In this document: positions 44,059-53,622 of the stretch, piece by piece
Layout: each line of letters starts with the position of its first letter
How positions within the stretch are numbered: the first letter of the stretch is position 1
NCBI GenBank assembly: GCA_016712535.1
Contig: JADJQW010000003.1
Location: 62,001-126,000, forward strand
Length of the DNA: 64,000 nt
Reading direction: 5' to 3'
From: Flavobacteriales bacterium
GTDB lineage: Bacteria; Bacteroidota; Bacteroidia; Flavobacteriales_F; PHOS-HE28
Notes under the pieces: generated by a model
The model's input: only the letters and a program-made list of their open reading frames with translations
What the model was told of the DNA's origin: nothing
The model's database searches: none
Made by a program: the position numbers and the translations under genes

Positions 44059-46116
44059 ATGAGAACGATTACCGGATACGTGCTCGTGCTGCTTGCTGTA
44101 CTGATGGCAGGGCCCGTCGCAGCGCAGTTGAACGAAGAAGCCGAGTTCGATCCCGTGCAATGGACCATGAGCTCGAAGGAGCTCGGTAATGGCGAGTGGC
44201 AGATCGGATTCCATGCCACGGTCGCCAAAGGTTCGTGGATCTATTCGCAGGACGCGGGTGACATGGGGCCCTTGCCGACCCTCATCGTCGTGGATTCTGT
44301 CGGAGGCGTGAAGCCGCTGGGCAAGGCCGATGAAGACGGCCCTGAGGTGGTCGATGGCATGGATCCGGTCTTCGGCGTGCCGGTGAAGAAGTTCAAGCAG
44401 GGCGCCACCTTCCTCCAGCGCGTTGCGGCCAGCGATGCGGAGAAACCGGTGACGGGGTACTTCGAGTACATGGCCTGCAACGATGTGCGCTGCACCCCGC
44501 CGATCGTCCGGTACTTCATCATCGGCCTTGCAACGGGCACCTATGAGCTCGGCGATGTCTCCTTCGACCCCAACGATCCCAAGTTCGCCGGGCTCGCCAC
44601 GCGCAGCGACGCCGCAGACCTGAAACTGCCCAATGTGGACCTCGCCAACCCCGTGGTGCGCGATGCAGCAGCGAGGGTCGAAGAGAAGAATTCGCTGCTG
44701 TGGATCTTCATGCTCGGCTTCATCGGCGGTCTCGTGGCGCTGCTCACGCCCTGTGTATTCCCCATGATCCCCCTCACGGTGAGCTTCTTCACCAAGAGCA
44801 GCAGCGATCGCGCCACCGGATTGAAGAACGCGCTCACTTATGGCGGCTTCACCTTCCTGATCTACCTGCTCTTCAGCGTGCCTTTCCATCTGCTGGGCAG
44901 CGTGAACCCGGAGATCTTCAACGAGATCAGCACCAACCCCTGGCTCAACATCGGATTCTTCGTCATCTTCATCGTCTTCGCCATCTCCTTCTTCGGCTAC
45001 TTCGAGATCACCCTGCCGAGCAGCTGGGTGAACAAGATGGACAGCAACGCCAGCAAGTTCGGCGGGCTCATCGGCACCTTCTTCATGGCGCTTACCCTCG
45101 CGCTCGTCTCCTTCAGCTGCACGGGACCGATCCTCGGCTCCTTGCTCGCAGGCGCGCTCACGGCCGATGGGGGCGCATGGCAGCTCACCGTGGGCATGGG
45201 CGGTTTCGGCTTCGCACTCGCATTGCCCTTCGGGCTATTCGCCCTCTTCCCCGGCTGGCTCAATAGCCTGCCCCGAAGCGGCAGTTGGCTCAACAGCGTG
45301 AAGGTGGTGCTCGGCTTCGTGGAGGTGGCGCTCGCCTTCAAGTTCCTCAGCATGGCCGATCTCGTGATGAAGTGGGGCCTCATCCCCTACGAGCTTTTCC
45401 TTGCGATCTGGGTCATCTGCGGCATCGGCATCGTGCTCTACCTCTTCGGCAGGATCCGCTTCCCGCACGACAGCCCCGTGAAGGGGTATTCGCCCATGCG
45501 CATCTTCTTCATCAGCGCCTTCGGCCTCTTCACCTTGTACATGGCCATGGGCTTCCGCTACGACGATAAGTCGCATACCTGGGCGCCTGTTGGCCTGCTC
45601 AGCGGCATTTCGCCATCGCCCGGCTATAGCTGGATATTCGCGACGGAATGCCCGGCCGGCCTCACTTGCTACCACGACCTCGAAACCGGTATGGCTGAAG
45701 CCAGGAAGTCGGGCAAGCCGCTCCTGATCGACTTCACCGGTCATGGCTGCGCGAATTGCCGGAAGATGGAGGACTACGTGTGGCCCGTGGCGGAGATCAA
45801 CCGCACGATCAATGAGCGTTACGTCCTGGTCTCCCTGTACGTGGACGAGAAAGCCGAGCTGCCAAAGGATGAACAGTTCATCTTCGAGACCAGCAATGGC
45901 ACCAAGAAGCCCATCCTCACCGTGGGGAACAAGTGGGCCACGTTGCAGACCGAGAACTTCAAGAGCGCCACGCAGCCGCTTTATGCGCTGCTGAGCCCCG
46001 ATGGCAAGCTGCTCACCGATCCCGTGGGCTACACGCCGGCGGTGGATGAGTACAAGGCCTTTTTGGATCGTGGGCTGCAAGGCATGCAAGTGCTGGGGCA
46101 GCAGGCGGGGAGGTAG
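44059..46116 (+). CDS. dsbD: Thiol:disulfide interchange protein DsbD
   Basis: A 685-residue protein with the three DsbD parts: a periplasmic alpha domain after signal peptide MRTITGYVLVLLAVLMAGPV (YFEYMACNDVRCTPPIV); a CcdA-like membrane domain with Cys232 in LLTPCVFPMIP and Cys354 in FSCTGPILG; and a C-terminal thioredoxin-like domain with Cys564 and Cys567 in GHGCANCRKME. It moves reducing equivalents from cytoplasmic thioredoxin to the periplasm. ATG 44059 was chosen over a GTG two codons earlier because it gives the better signal start. It follows a separate alpha-domain gene. Confidence 0.95.
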   Translation: MRTITGYVLVLLAVLMAGPVAAQLNEEAEFDPVQWTMSSKELGNGEWQIGFHATVAKGSWIYSQDAGDMGPLPTLIVVDSVGGVKPLGKADEDGPEVVDGMDPVFGVPVKKFKQGATFLQRVAASDAEKPVTGYFEYMACNDVRCTPPIVRYFIIGLATGTYELGDVSFDPNDPKFAGLATRSDAADLKLPNVDLANPVVRDAAARVEEKNSLLWIFMLGFIGGLVALLTPCVFPMIPLTVSFFTKSSSDRATGLKNALTYGGFTFLIYLLFSVPFHLLGSVNPEIFNEISTNPWLNIGFFVIFIVFAISFFGYFEITLPSSWVNKMDSNASKFGGLIGTFFMALTLALVSFSCTGPILGSLLAGALTADGGAWQLTVGMGGFGFALALPFGLFALFPGWLNSLPRSGSWLNSVKVVLGFVEVALAFKFLSMADLVMKWGLIPYELFLAIWVICGIGIVLYLFGRIRFPHDSPVKGYSPMRIFFISAFGLFTLYMAMGFRYDDKSHTWAPVGLLSGISPSPGYSWIFATECPAGLTCYHDLETGMAEARKSGKPLLIDFTGHGCANCRKMEDYVWPVAEINRTINERYVLVSLYVDEKAELPKDEQFIFETSNGTKKPILTVGNKWATLQTENFKSATQPLYALLSPDGKLLTDPVGYTPAVDEYKAFLDRGLQGMQVLGQQAGR

Positions 46117-46177
46117 GTCCGCGTTGGCTCACGCGTTGCTTGGTTCTGCGTAAAACGCTTACCATATTGTGGGTTCG

Positions 46178-46204
46178 CGCATTGACGAAATAGCCGTCAA
46201 TGCG
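46178..46204. promoter_or_regulatory. Inverted repeat overlapping the start of the ORF6N gene
   Basis: Perfect 10-bp arms (CGCATTGACG at 46178-46187 and CGTCAATGCG at 46195-46204) flank AAATAGC. The second arm contains the first ATG (46200) of the ORF6N gene. It could be an operator for autoregulation or an RNA hairpin masking the start. Confidence 0.5.
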
Positions 46205-46742
46205 GGAAGCCATGAAAGGAGAACTGGTTTTACCTGATGAGGCCATAGCTGCTCGTATCCATTGGATCCGAGGGGAAAAGGTGATGCTGGCCCATGACCT
46301 GGCCCAGCTGTACGAAGTGCCCACGTACCGACTCAATGAGGCCGTGAAGCGTAATCTGGCGCGTTTCCCTGAGGATTTCATGCTTCAGTTGACAACAGAA
46401 GAGTGGTCGAACTTGACATCGCAATTTGCGATGTCAAGAGAATGGGGTGGCCGACGCCGACCGCCCTATGCCTTCACCGAGCACGGTGTCCTCATGCTTT
46501 CCAGCGTGCTCAATGGTGAGCGCGCGATCGCCGTTAACATCAGGATCGTCCGGGTCTTCGTGCGCCTGAGCCGATTGCTTCAGAGCGATCGCGATTTGCA
46601 GCGGCGAATGGCGCAGATGGAAGAGCGCCAGACCACCAGTGAGGATGCTTTGGCCGAACTCTTCGAGGCCGTGAAGCAGCTCATGGCGAGACCCGCTCAG
46701 GACCGCAAGCGGCTCGGCTTCAAGCGCGGCGACGATGTTTGA
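46200..46742 (+). CDS. ORF6N domain-containing protein
   Basis: A 180-residue putative DNA-binding protein. Residues about 10-95 match the ORF6N domain: IAARIHWIRGEKVMLAHDLAQLYEVPTYRLNEAVKRNLARFPEDFMLQLT, with RRRPPYAFTEHGVLMLSSVLN as the second half. A helical, coiled-coil-like region follows (RDLQRRMAQMEERQTTSEDALAELFEAV). ORF6N proteins occur on phages, mobile elements and chromosomes in Bacteroidota; function is not settled. An inverted repeat overlaps the first ATG. A second ATG at 46212 would leave the repeat fully upstream. No phage genes are nearby. Confidence 0.85.
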   Translation: MREAMKGELVLPDEAIAARIHWIRGEKVMLAHDLAQLYEVPTYRLNEAVKRNLARFPEDFMLQLTTEEWSNLTSQFAMSREWGGRRRPPYAFTEHGVLMLSSVLNGERAIAVNIRIVRVFVRLSRLLQSDRDLQRRMAQMEERQTTSEDALAELFEAVKQLMARPAQDRKRLGFKRGDDV

Positions 46743-46757
46743 CGCATCTTCGCCGTG

Positions 46758-47357
46758 ATGACCGCCGATCGCATCCGTTCCCATTTCGCCGAGGCCACCG
46801 ACGTGCTCGCGCGCTTCGTGGCCGACCCCGCCAACATCGCCGCGGTGGAGCAGGCCGCCGCCTTCATGAGCTATTGCCTGAAGCAGGGCGCCAAGGTGAT
46901 CAGCTGCGGCAATGGCGGCAGCATGTGCGATGCGATGCACTTCGCCGAGGAGCTCACCGGCCGCTACCGCGGCGATCGTCCACCCATCGCCGCACTCAGC
47001 ATCAGCGACCCCAGCCATCTCACCTGCGTGGGCAACGATCATGGCTTCGAGCAGGTGTTCGCGCGTTTCGTGCAGGCCCACGGCAAAGAGGGCGATGTGC
47101 TGCTCGCTATCAGCACCAGCGGCAACAGCCCCAACGTGCTTCGCGCCGCCGAAGCGGCCCGCGAGAAGGGCATGCACGTGATCAGCCTCACAGGCAAGGA
47201 TGGCGGCAAGCTCGCAGCGCTCAGCACCGTGGAGGTGCGCGTGCCCCACGATGGTTATGCCGATCGCATCCAGGAGGTGCACATCAAGGTCATCCACGCC
47301 TTCATCGATCACATCGAGCGCGACATGGCTGAGCCGGCGCGCAAGGACCGCTATTGA
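46758..47357 (+). CDS. gmhA: Phosphoheptose (sedoheptulose 7-phosphate) isomerase, GmhA family
   Basis: A 199-residue SIS-domain isomerase. [23 protein letters not shown] (about residues 49-71) with GNGGS and the metal/active-site region, [21 protein letters not shown], and the C-terminal [21 protein letters not shown] all match GmhA, which converts sedoheptulose 7-phosphate to D-glycero-D-manno-heptose 7-phosphate for LPS core heptose. The start codon is ATG 46758, one codon after a GTG. The upstream ORF6N stop lies 15 nt before it. Other heptose genes are not in the window. Confidence 0.92.
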   Translation: MTADRIRSHFAEATDVLARFVADPANIAAVEQAAAFMSYCLKQGAKVISCGNGGSMCDAMHFAEELTGRYRGDRPPIAALSISDPSHLTCVGNDHGFEQVFARFVQAHGKEGDVLLAISTSGNSPNVLRAAEAAREKGMHVISLTGKDGGKLAALSTVEVRVPHDGYADRIQEVHIKVIHAFIDHIERDMAEPARKDRY

Positions 47358-47360
47358 TCC

Positions 47361-48899
47361 ATGCTCGTCAAAGTCTACGGAGCCGCCGTCTTCGGCATCA
47401 ACGCCACCATCGTCACCGCCGAGGTGAACGTGGAGACAGGTGCCTTCTTCCAGCTCGTAGGATTGCCCGATAGCGCGGTGAAGGAGAGCCAGCAACGCAT
47501 GGACGCCGCGCTGCGCAACAATGGCCTCTATGCGCCGCGCGGCAAGGGCGTCACCATCAACCTCGCGCCCGCCGACATCCGCAAGGAGGGCACCGCTTAT
47601 GACCTGCCGCTCGCGATGGGCCTCTTGTGCGCCACGGAGCAAGCGCCCGCCGAATTGCTGGAGACGCATATGGTGATGGGCGAGCTGAGCCTCGATGGCG
47701 GCGTTCGTCCGATCAAGGGCGCGTTGCCGATCGCGCTCGAAGCGAAGAAGAACGGTTTCAAGGGCCTCATCCTGCCCGCAGCCAATGCCAGGGAAGCGGC
47801 CATCGTTACCGGCCTCGAGGTCTATGGCGTGGAGCACCTGCGCGAAGTGGTGGACCTCTTGCATGGCCGCAGCAGCGTGCAACCCACGGTGGTGAACATC
47901 GAAGAGGAGTTCGCCAACAGCAGCCGCAGCTATCCGGTGGACATCGCCGATGTGAAAGGGCAGGAGAACATCAAGCGCGCGTTCGAGATCGCCGCGGCCG
48001 GCGGTCACAACATCATCCTGATCGGACCGCCCGGCGCCGGCAAGACCATGCTCGCCAAGCGCCTGCCCACCATCCTGCCGCCGCTCACCATCGACGAGGC
48101 GCTGGAGACCACCAAGATCCACAGCGTGGCAGGCAAGCTGCGCAAAGAGGACAGCCTGCTCAGCGTGCGTCCGTACCGCAGCCCGCACCACACCATCAGC
48201 GATGTGGCGCTCGTGGGAGGCGGCTCCTTCCCGCAGCCCGGCGAGATCAGCCTGGCGCACAATGGCGTGCTCTTCCTGGATGAGCTTCCGGAGTTCAAGC
48301 GGCAAGTGCTCGAAGTGCTGCGGCAACCGTTGGAGGATCGCGTGGTCACCATCAGCCGCGCGCGCTTCTCGGTGGAGTACCCGGCCAGCTTCATGCTCGT
48401 GGCGGCGATGAATCCGTGCCCCTGCGGCTATTACAACCATCCGGAAAAGGAGTGCGTGTGCGCGCCCGGCGTTGTGCAGAAGTATCTCAACAAGGTGAGC
48501 GGTCCGCTGCTCGACCGCATCGATATCCATATCGAGGTGACTCCGGTCCCCTTCGCGGAGCTCAGCGCCGAACGGCCCAGCGAGAAGAGCGTCGACATGC
48601 GCGAACGCGTCATCGCCGCACGCCAGGTGCAGCAGCAGCGCTATGCGGGCAAGAAGATCCATTGCAACGCGCAGATGGGCAGCAAGGAGCTGCGCGAGAT
48701 CTGCCGCATCGACGCTGCCGGCAAGGCGCTGCTCGAGAAGGCCATGGAGCGCCTCGGCCTCAGCGCCCGCGCCTACGACCGCATCCTGAAGGTGGCGCGC
48801 ACCATCGCCGACATGGCCTCCAGTCCGGACATCCGCACGGAGCACCTGGCCGAGGCCATCCAGTACCGCAGCTTGGACCGGGAGGGGTGGGCGGGGTAG
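47361..48899 (+). CDS. YifB/ComM family Mg chelatase-like AAA+ ATPase
   Basis: A 512-residue protein with an N-terminal Lon-S5-like domain ([41 protein letters not shown]), a central AAA+ domain with Walker A GPPGAGKT at residues 222-229 and LFLDELPEF as Walker B, and a C-terminal Mg-chelatase-like helical domain ([19 protein letters not shown]). [17 protein letters not shown] is the conserved cysteine-containing loop. In Vibrio and Haemophilus, ComM helps branch migration during natural transformation; in other bacteria the role is less clear. It begins 3 nt after the GmhA-like stop codon. Confidence 0.92.
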   Translation: MLVKVYGAAVFGINATIVTAEVNVETGAFFQLVGLPDSAVKESQQRMDAALRNNGLYAPRGKGVTINLAPADIRKEGTAYDLPLAMGLLCATEQAPAELLETHMVMGELSLDGGVRPIKGALPIALEAKKNGFKGLILPAANAREAAIVTGLEVYGVEHLREVVDLLHGRSSVQPTVVNIEEEFANSSRSYPVDIADVKGQENIKRAFEIAAAGGHNIILIGPPGAGKTMLAKRLPTILPPLTIDEALETTKIHSVAGKLRKEDSLLSVRPYRSPHHTISDVALVGGGSFPQPGEISLAHNGVLFLDELPEFKRQVLEVLRQPLEDRVVTISRARFSVEYPASFMLVAAMNPCPCGYYNHPEKECVCAPGVVQKYLNKVSGPLLDRIDIHIEVTPVPFAELSAERPSEKSVDMRERVIAARQVQQQRYAGKKIHCNAQMGSKELREICRIDAAGKALLEKAMERLGLSARAYDRILKVARTIADMASSPDIRTEHLAEAIQYRSLDREGWAG

Positions 48900-48963
48900 A
48901 GCCGGTGTAACCAGTGCCGGGCACGTCGCGTTGGAGTGGTCCGACTCCAAGACCTGATCCCCG

Positions 48964-49665
48964 GTGAAGACCCTTTCCATCCTCCTCTTGGCCGCCACGC
49001 TGACCACGGCACCCGCGCTCGGCGCCTATGCCCAAGGCGGCGATGAATCGCGTCAATACCTCAGTGCCGCGATGGAGCCGATCGTGCAGAAGAAAGCCGC
49101 GTACTACCGCACCACCGCCGGCATGGACGGGGAGCTCTACATCGGGAAGACCTTCACCATCGAGGGCAAATTGAAGGCGGAGGGCACCTACCGCGATGCC
49201 GATATGACCTTGCCTCACGGCGAGTTCACCTTCTACCATCCGAACGGACGCGTGGAGAGCAAGGGAGAGTACATCAACGGCAACAAGACCGGCATCTGGC
49301 TGCGCTACGACGCGTGGGGCGAGCCGCTGGCGGAGAAGATCTACAACCCCGAGCCCTTGGCCAACATCATCTACACGCGCGCGCAGACCATGCCTCAATT
49401 CAATGGCGGCGATGATAGAGCCCTGGTGCGGTACGTGAAGTCGAAGGTGGAGTCGGCCAGCGACAAGCGCGTGCGCGGCACCTACACCAGCTCATTCATC
49501 GTGGAGAAGGATGGCTCGCTCACCGAAGTGAAGGTGGTGGAGGGGCAGGATGAGAAGATCGGCCAGCAGGTGGTGGATGCCATCAAGAGCACCACGCCGT
49601 GGAGCCCCGGCGCCGAGAAGGGCCAACCGGTGCGCGTGCAGATGCGCGTGCCCGTCCAGTTCTAG
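48964..49665 (+). CDS. Exported protein with MORN-like repeat and TonB C-terminal-like domain
   Basis: A 233-residue protein starting on GTG, with signal peptide MKTLSILLLAATLTTAPALG. The middle holds a MORN-like element (HGEFTFYHPNGRVESKG and EYINGNKTGIWLRYD). The last 95 residues (PQFNGGDDRALVRYVKSKVE, VRGTYTSSFIVEKDGSLTEV, VVDAIKSTTPWSPG) resemble the C-terminal domain of TonB as found fused to many Bacteroidota proteins. It has a signal peptide rather than the Pro-rich TonB spacer, so it is unlikely to act as a classic TonB. A terminator follows. Function unknown. Confidence 0.82.
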   Translation: MKTLSILLLAATLTTAPALGAYAQGGDESRQYLSAAMEPIVQKKAAYYRTTAGMDGELYIGKTFTIEGKLKAEGTYRDADMTLPHGEFTFYHPNGRVESKGEYINGNKTGIWLRYDAWGEPLAEKIYNPEPLANIIYTRAQTMPQFNGGDDRALVRYVKSKVESASDKRVRGTYTSSFIVEKDGSLTEVKVVEGQDEKIGQQVVDAIKSTTPWSPGAEKGQPVRVQMRVPVQF

Positions 49666-49691
49666 AACCACGTTCCATACACCATAGTCAG

Positions 49692-49715
49692 GCGCCGGCC
49701 CCGTAAGGCCGGCGC
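49692..49715. terminator. Bidirectional terminator between the TonB-like gene and secA
   Basis: A 9-bp perfect GC stem (GCGCCGGCC and its complement) closes a 6-nt loop CCGTAA. It lies in the 72-nt convergent spacer between stop codons on opposite strands. No long T-tract. Confidence 0.6.
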
Positions 49716-49737
49716 TCGGCGTTTCGTGAAGTTGGGA

Positions 49738-52700
49738 TCACGCCCCCTTCCCGTGGCACTGCTTGTACTTCTTGCCGCTTCCGCATGGGCAGGGATCGTT
49801 GCGCCCCGGCTCCTTCTCCACGCGGACGGGCGCAATGGGCTGTCGTGGTCCTTGCGGAGGCATGGGGCCGCGCGGCCCAGCGCTGCCGCCGGGCGCCGGT
49901 GCAGCGGCGCGTGACGGGCCGGACTGCGCCACATCGGTCCTGCTGGTCTGCAGCCGCTGCTGCGGCTCACGTGGAGCCTGTGCCTGCTGCACGTTCGGCT
50001 GGGCGCTGGGCAGGCCGGCGCGGGCGAGGAAGCCGATCACCTCGCCGTTGATGCGCTCCATCATGGCCTTGAAGAGGTTGAAGCTCTCCAGCTTGTAGAT
50101 CAGCAGCGGGTCCTTCTGCTCCAATGCGGCGTTCTGCACGCTGCGGCGCAGCTCGTCCATCTCGCGCAGGTGCTCCTTCCACTCGTTGTCGATGATGGCC
50201 AAGGTGATGTACTTCTCGATGCTGTTGCCCAGCTCGCGCCCTTCGCTCTTGTAGCACTTCTGCAGGTGCGCCACCACTTGCATGGTCCTGATGCCGTCGG
50301 TGATGGGCACTACGATGTTCTCGTACTGGGCGCCTTGGTTCAGGAACACATCGGTGATCACGGGCATGGCCTGCGCTGCGGTGCGCGCCATGTGGCGTTC
50401 GTAGGTGGCCATCACCCCTTCGAAGGTCCTGTCCACCACATCGTCGGCCTTTAATCGCTTGAATCCGTCCGCATCCACCGCGCTCTCGGCGCTGAACTTC
50501 CGGAAGAGCTCGAACTGGAAGCCCTCGAAGTCGCCGGTGGGGTGGAACTCGGCCACGGTGCCGCTCACCACATCGTGGAACATGTTGAGGATGTCGAGCT
50601 TCAGCCGTTCGCCGAAGAGCGCGTTGTGCCGGCGCTTGTAGATCACCGTGCGCTGGCTGTTCATCACATCGTCGTACTCCAGCAGGCGCTTGCGGATGCC
50701 GAAGTTGTTCTCCTCCACCTTCTTCTGCGCGCGCTCGATGCTGCGCGTGACCATCCCTGCCTGGATCACCTCGCCTTCCTTGAGGCCCATGGTGTCCATG
50801 ATCTTGGCGATGCGCTCGCTGTTGAAGAGGCGCATGAGGTCGTCCTCGAGGCTCACGTAGAACTGCGAGCTGCCGGGATCGCCCTGGCGGCCGGCGCGGC
50901 CGCGCAGCTGGCGGTCCACGCGGCGGCTCTCGTGCTTCTCCGTGCCGATGATGGCCAGGCCGCCCGCTTCCTTCACGCCGGGCCCGAGCTTGATGTCGGT
51001 GCCGCGGCCCGCCATGTTGGTGGCGATGGTCACCGTGCCGGCCATGCCCGCGTTGGCCACGATCTCGGCTTCGCGCTGGTGCTGCTTGGCGTTGAGCACC
51101 TGGTGCGGGATCTTGCGCATAGTGAGCATCTTGCTCATCAGCTCGCTCACCTCCACGCTGGTGGTGCCCACGAGCACGGGCCGGTTGGCGTTGCGCAGCG
51201 CGTCGATTTCCTCGATCACCGCATTGTATTTCTCGCGCTTGGTCTTGAAGACCATGTCCTCATTGTCCTTGCGGATCACCGGGCGGTTGGTGGGGATCAC
51301 CATCACATCCAGCTTGTAGATGTCCCACAGCTCCTGCGCCTCGGTCTCGGCGGTGCCGGTCATGCCGGCGAGCTTGTGGTACATGCGGAAGTAGTTCTGC
51401 AGGGTGATGGTGGCGTAGGTCTGCGTGGCGGCCTCCACCTTCACCTTCTCCTTGCTCTCGATGGCCTGGTGCAGGCCATCGCTGTAGCGCCGGCCCTCCA
51501 GGATGCGGCCCGTCTGCTCGTCCACGATCTTCACCTTGCCGTCCATCACCACGTACTCCACGTCCTTCTCATACAGGGCGTACGCGCGGATCAGCTGGTT
51601 CACGGTGTGTATGCGCTCGCTCTTCACGCCGAAGTCGCGCAGCAGCTCGTCCTTCCGGCGCGCCTTCTCATCGATGGCCGAGCCGCTCTTCTCGATCTCG
51701 GCGATGGTGCTGCCCACGTCGGGCATCACGAAGAAGTTCGGATCGTTCACATCGCCGCTGATGAGGTCAACGCCCTTCTCGCACAGCTCGATGCCGTGCT
51801 GCTTCTCGTCGATGGTGAAGTACAGCTCCGCATCCACTTTGGGCATGTCCTTGCCCTGGTCCTGCAGGTAGTTGTTCTCGGTCTTCTGCAGGTGCGCGCG
51901 CACGCCGGTCTCGCTCAGGTACTTGATCAGCGCGCTGTTCTTCGGTAGCCCGCGGTAGGCTCGCAGCAAGGCCATGCCGCCCTTCTCGAGCTGCTCCTTG
52001 GTGGCGCTGCCATCGGCCAGGCCCTTGAGGTTCTCCTTCGCTTCGGTGAGCAGCTTGGTGACGAGCTGTCGCTGCGCGCTGTAGAGGCGTTCCACGCGCG
52101 GCTTGTACTCATCGAATTGGTGGATCTCGCCCTTCGGCGTGGGGCCGCTGATGATGAGCGGCGTGCGCGCGTCGTCCACGAGCACGCTGTCCACCTCATC
52201 GACGATGGCGAAGTTGTGCTTGCGCTGCACCAGGGCGTTCGGCGCATGCGCCATGTTATCGCGCAGGTAGTCGAAGCCGAATTCGTTGTTGGTGCCGTAG
52301 GTGATGTCGGCCAGGTAGGCGTTGCGGCGCTCAGGGCTGTTGGGCTGGTGCTTGTCGATGCAGTCCACGCGAAGGCCGTGGAACTCGTGGATGGGGCCCA
52401 TCCACTCGGCATCGCGCTTGGCCAGGTAGTCGTTCACGGTGACCAGGTGCACGCCGCGGCCGGGCAGCGCGTTGAGGAACACCGGCAAGGTGCTGACCAA
52501 GGTCTTGCCCTCACCCGTTCCCATCTCGGCGATGCGGCCCTTGTGCAGCGCGACGCCGCCGATGAGCTGCACATCGTAATGCACCATCTCCCAGGTGATT
52601 CGGTTTCCGGCCGCGACCCATGAATTGCTCCAGATGGCCTCATCGCCCTCGATCCGGATGGCATCGGGCCGTTTGATGGCGAGCTCGCGGTCGAGCTCCG

Positions 52701-53109
52701 TGGCCCGCACGCGCAGCTCCTTGTTCTCCGAGAACCGGCGCGCGGTCTCTTTCACGATGGCGAAGGCCTCGGGCAGGATCTCGAGCAGCACTTCTTCGAT
52801 CTGCTCCACGCTCTTCTCCTCGAGCTTGTCGATCTCCTCGTACCGCGTCTCGCGCTCGTGGATGGCCATGCGGGGGTCGGCATCGATCTCAGCGCGGAGC
52901 TGGGCCACCCGATCATCGTTGGCCTTGGTGCGCTCCGTGATGCGCGCGCGCAGGTCGTTGGTGCGTTGGCGCAGCTCGTTGTGGCTCAGTGCGCCGAGCT
53001 TGGCGAATTCCTCCTTGGTGCGCTCTACGAGCGGGGTCACCTCTTTGAGGTCGCGTTGGTACTTGTCCCCGAATACGGACTTGAAGGCTTTGGCGAGTGA
53101 GCCGATCAT
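49738..53109 (-). CDS. secA: Preprotein translocase subunit SecA
   Basis: A 1123-residue ATPase motor of the Sec translocon. The start [20 protein letters not shown] is the normal N-terminus. Walker A is in [15 protein letters not shown], and the second nucleotide-binding fold has [25 protein letters not shown] and [21 protein letters not shown] Pro/Gln/Ala-rich linker follows, then the C-terminal SEC-C zinc motif [19 protein letters not shown]. The long insertions match other Bacteroidota SecA proteins of about 1100 residues. The gene has its own -7 box 46 nt upstream. Confidence 0.97.
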   Translation of the reverse strand: MIGSLAKAFKSVFGDKYQRDLKEVTPLVERTKEEFAKLGALSHNELRQRTNDLRARITERTKANDDRVAQLRAEIDADPRMAIHERETRYEEIDKLEEKSVEQIEEVLLEILPEAFAIVKETARRFSENKELRVRATELDRELAIKRPDAIRIEGDEAIWSNSWVAAGNRITWEMVHYDVQLIGGVALHKGRIAEMGTGEGKTLVSTLPVFLNALPGRGVHLVTVNDYLAKRDAEWMGPIHEFHGLRVDCIDKHQPNSPERRNAYLADITYGTNNEFGFDYLRDNMAHAPNALVQRKHNFAIVDEVDSVLVDDARTPLIISGPTPKGEIHQFDEYKPRVERLYSAQRQLVTKLLTEAKENLKGLADGSATKEQLEKGGMALLRAYRGLPKNSALIKYLSETGVRAHLQKTENNYLQDQGKDMPKVDAELYFTIDEKQHGIELCEKGVDLISGDVNDPNFFVMPDVGSTIAEIEKSGSAIDEKARRKDELLRDFGVKSERIHTVNQLIRAYALYEKDVEYVVMDGKVKIVDEQTGRILEGRRYSDGLHQAIESKEKVKVEAATQTYATITLQNYFRMYHKLAGMTGTAETEAQELWDIYKLDVMVIPTNRPVIRKDNEDMVFKTKREKYNAVIEEIDALRNANRPVLVGTTSVEVSELMSKMLTMRKIPHQVLNAKQHQREAEIVANAGMAGTVTIATNMAGRGTDIKLGPGVKEAGGLAIIGTEKHESRRVDRQLRGRAGRQGDPGSSQFYVSLEDDLMRLFNSERIAKIMDTMGLKEGEVIQAGMVTRSIERAQKKVEENNFGIRKRLLEYDDVMNSQRTVIYKRRHNALFGERLKLDILNMFHDVVSGTVAEFHPTGDFEGFQFELFRKFSAESAVDADGFKRLKADDVVDRTFEGVMATYERHMARTAAQAMPVITDVFLNQGAQYENIVVPITDGIRTMQVVAHLQKCYKSEGRELGNSIEKYITLAIIDNEWKEHLREMDELRRSVQNAALEQKDPLLIYKLESFNLFKAMMERINGEVIGFLARAGLPSAQPNVQQAQAPREPQQRLQTSRTDVAQSGPSRAAAPAPGGSAGPRGPMPPQGPRQPIAPVRVEKEPGRNDPCPCGSGKKYKQCHGKGA

Positions 53110-53154
53110 GATGCGGTGTGATTGATTCCGGGCGGGCTGCCCGGCAAAGGCTGG

Positions 53155-53162
53155 CAAATGTA
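53155..53162 (-). promoter_or_regulatory. -7 box TACATTTG for secA
   Basis: The minus strand reads TACATTTG, identical to the boxes before the genes at 9955 and 14559. It ends 46 nt before the secA ATG. No TTG is visible at the -33 spacing. Confidence 0.5.
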
Positions 53163-53226
53163 CCTGCCCGGGCGAAGGCACGGACCGGGCCACGGCCCTT
53201 GGCCTGACAGGCTGTCGGGGGAAAGA

Positions 53227-53253
53227 AGAAGCCCCGCTGATGGCGGGGCTTCT
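53227..53253 (-). terminator. Terminator downstream of the DUF2795 gene
   Basis: An 11-bp perfect stem (AGAAGCCCCGC and its complement) closes a 5-nt loop, 19 bases past the stop of the minus-strand DUF2795 gene. On the minus strand it is followed by TTCTTTC, so a fair T-rich tail is present. Confidence 0.75.
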
Positions 53254-53271
53254 GGCGTTGTGCTGAGGTTG

Positions 53272-53493
53272 TCAGTATTCGTCCTCGTTGAAGAAGAAAT
53301 CCTCCTTCGATGGGTAATCCGGCCAGATCTCCTCGATGCTCTCGAAGACCTCTTCTTCATCTTCGATGGCCTGCAGGTTCTCCACCACTTCAAGCGGAGC
53401 GCCGGTGCGCATGGCGAAGTCGATGAGTTCTTCCTTGGTGGCAGGCCAGGGCGCATCCTCCAGGTAAGAGGCGAGTTCGAGGGTCCAATACAT
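53272..53493 (-). CDS. DUF2795 domain-containing small protein
   Basis: A 73-residue, strongly acidic protein. MYWTLELASYLEDAPWPATKEELIDFAMRTGAPLEVVENLQAIEDEEEVFESIEEIWPDYPSKEDFFFNEDEY contains the DUF2795 fold (LEDAPWPATKEELIDFA, PLEVVENLQ) and ends in a patch of Glu, Asp and aromatic residues. Proteins of this type are common and usually abundant in Bacteroidota; a role is not established. It has its own promoter box and terminator, so it is a monocistronic unit. Confidence 0.85.
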   Translation of the reverse strand: MYWTLELASYLEDAPWPATKEELIDFAMRTGAPLEVVENLQAIEDEEEVFESIEEIWPDYPSKEDFFFNEDEY

Positions 53494-53530
53494 GCTGCGG
53501 TCCTGTTGGGGGTTACCTTAAAACGGGCGC

Positions 53531-53538
53531 AAATATAG
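53531..53538 (-). promoter_or_regulatory. -7 box TATATTTG for the DUF2795 gene
   Basis: The minus strand reads TATATTTG, an exact TAnnTTTG, ending 38 nt before the ATG. No -33 TTG is found at 19 nt. Confidence 0.55.
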
Positions 53539-53622
53539 ACGGATGGCCTTCCGTGCCACGGCTTCTTTTCAACCGGTGTTCATGACACTCAATCCCTTGC
53601 CAGACAAGGCTTTCCGAACGAC

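Noticed and set aside
46434..49007. A minus-strand open frame of about 857 codons opposite the GmhA-like and YifB-like genes
   Set aside because: It covers parts of three well-supported plus-strand genes and has no domain of its own; it is a by-product of GC-skewed codon use.
46117..49665. Possible prophage or mobile island around the ORF6N gene
   Set aside because: Neighbours are chromosomal housekeeping genes (dsbD, gmhA-like, yifB-like). No integrase, tRNA or phage structural gene is visible.
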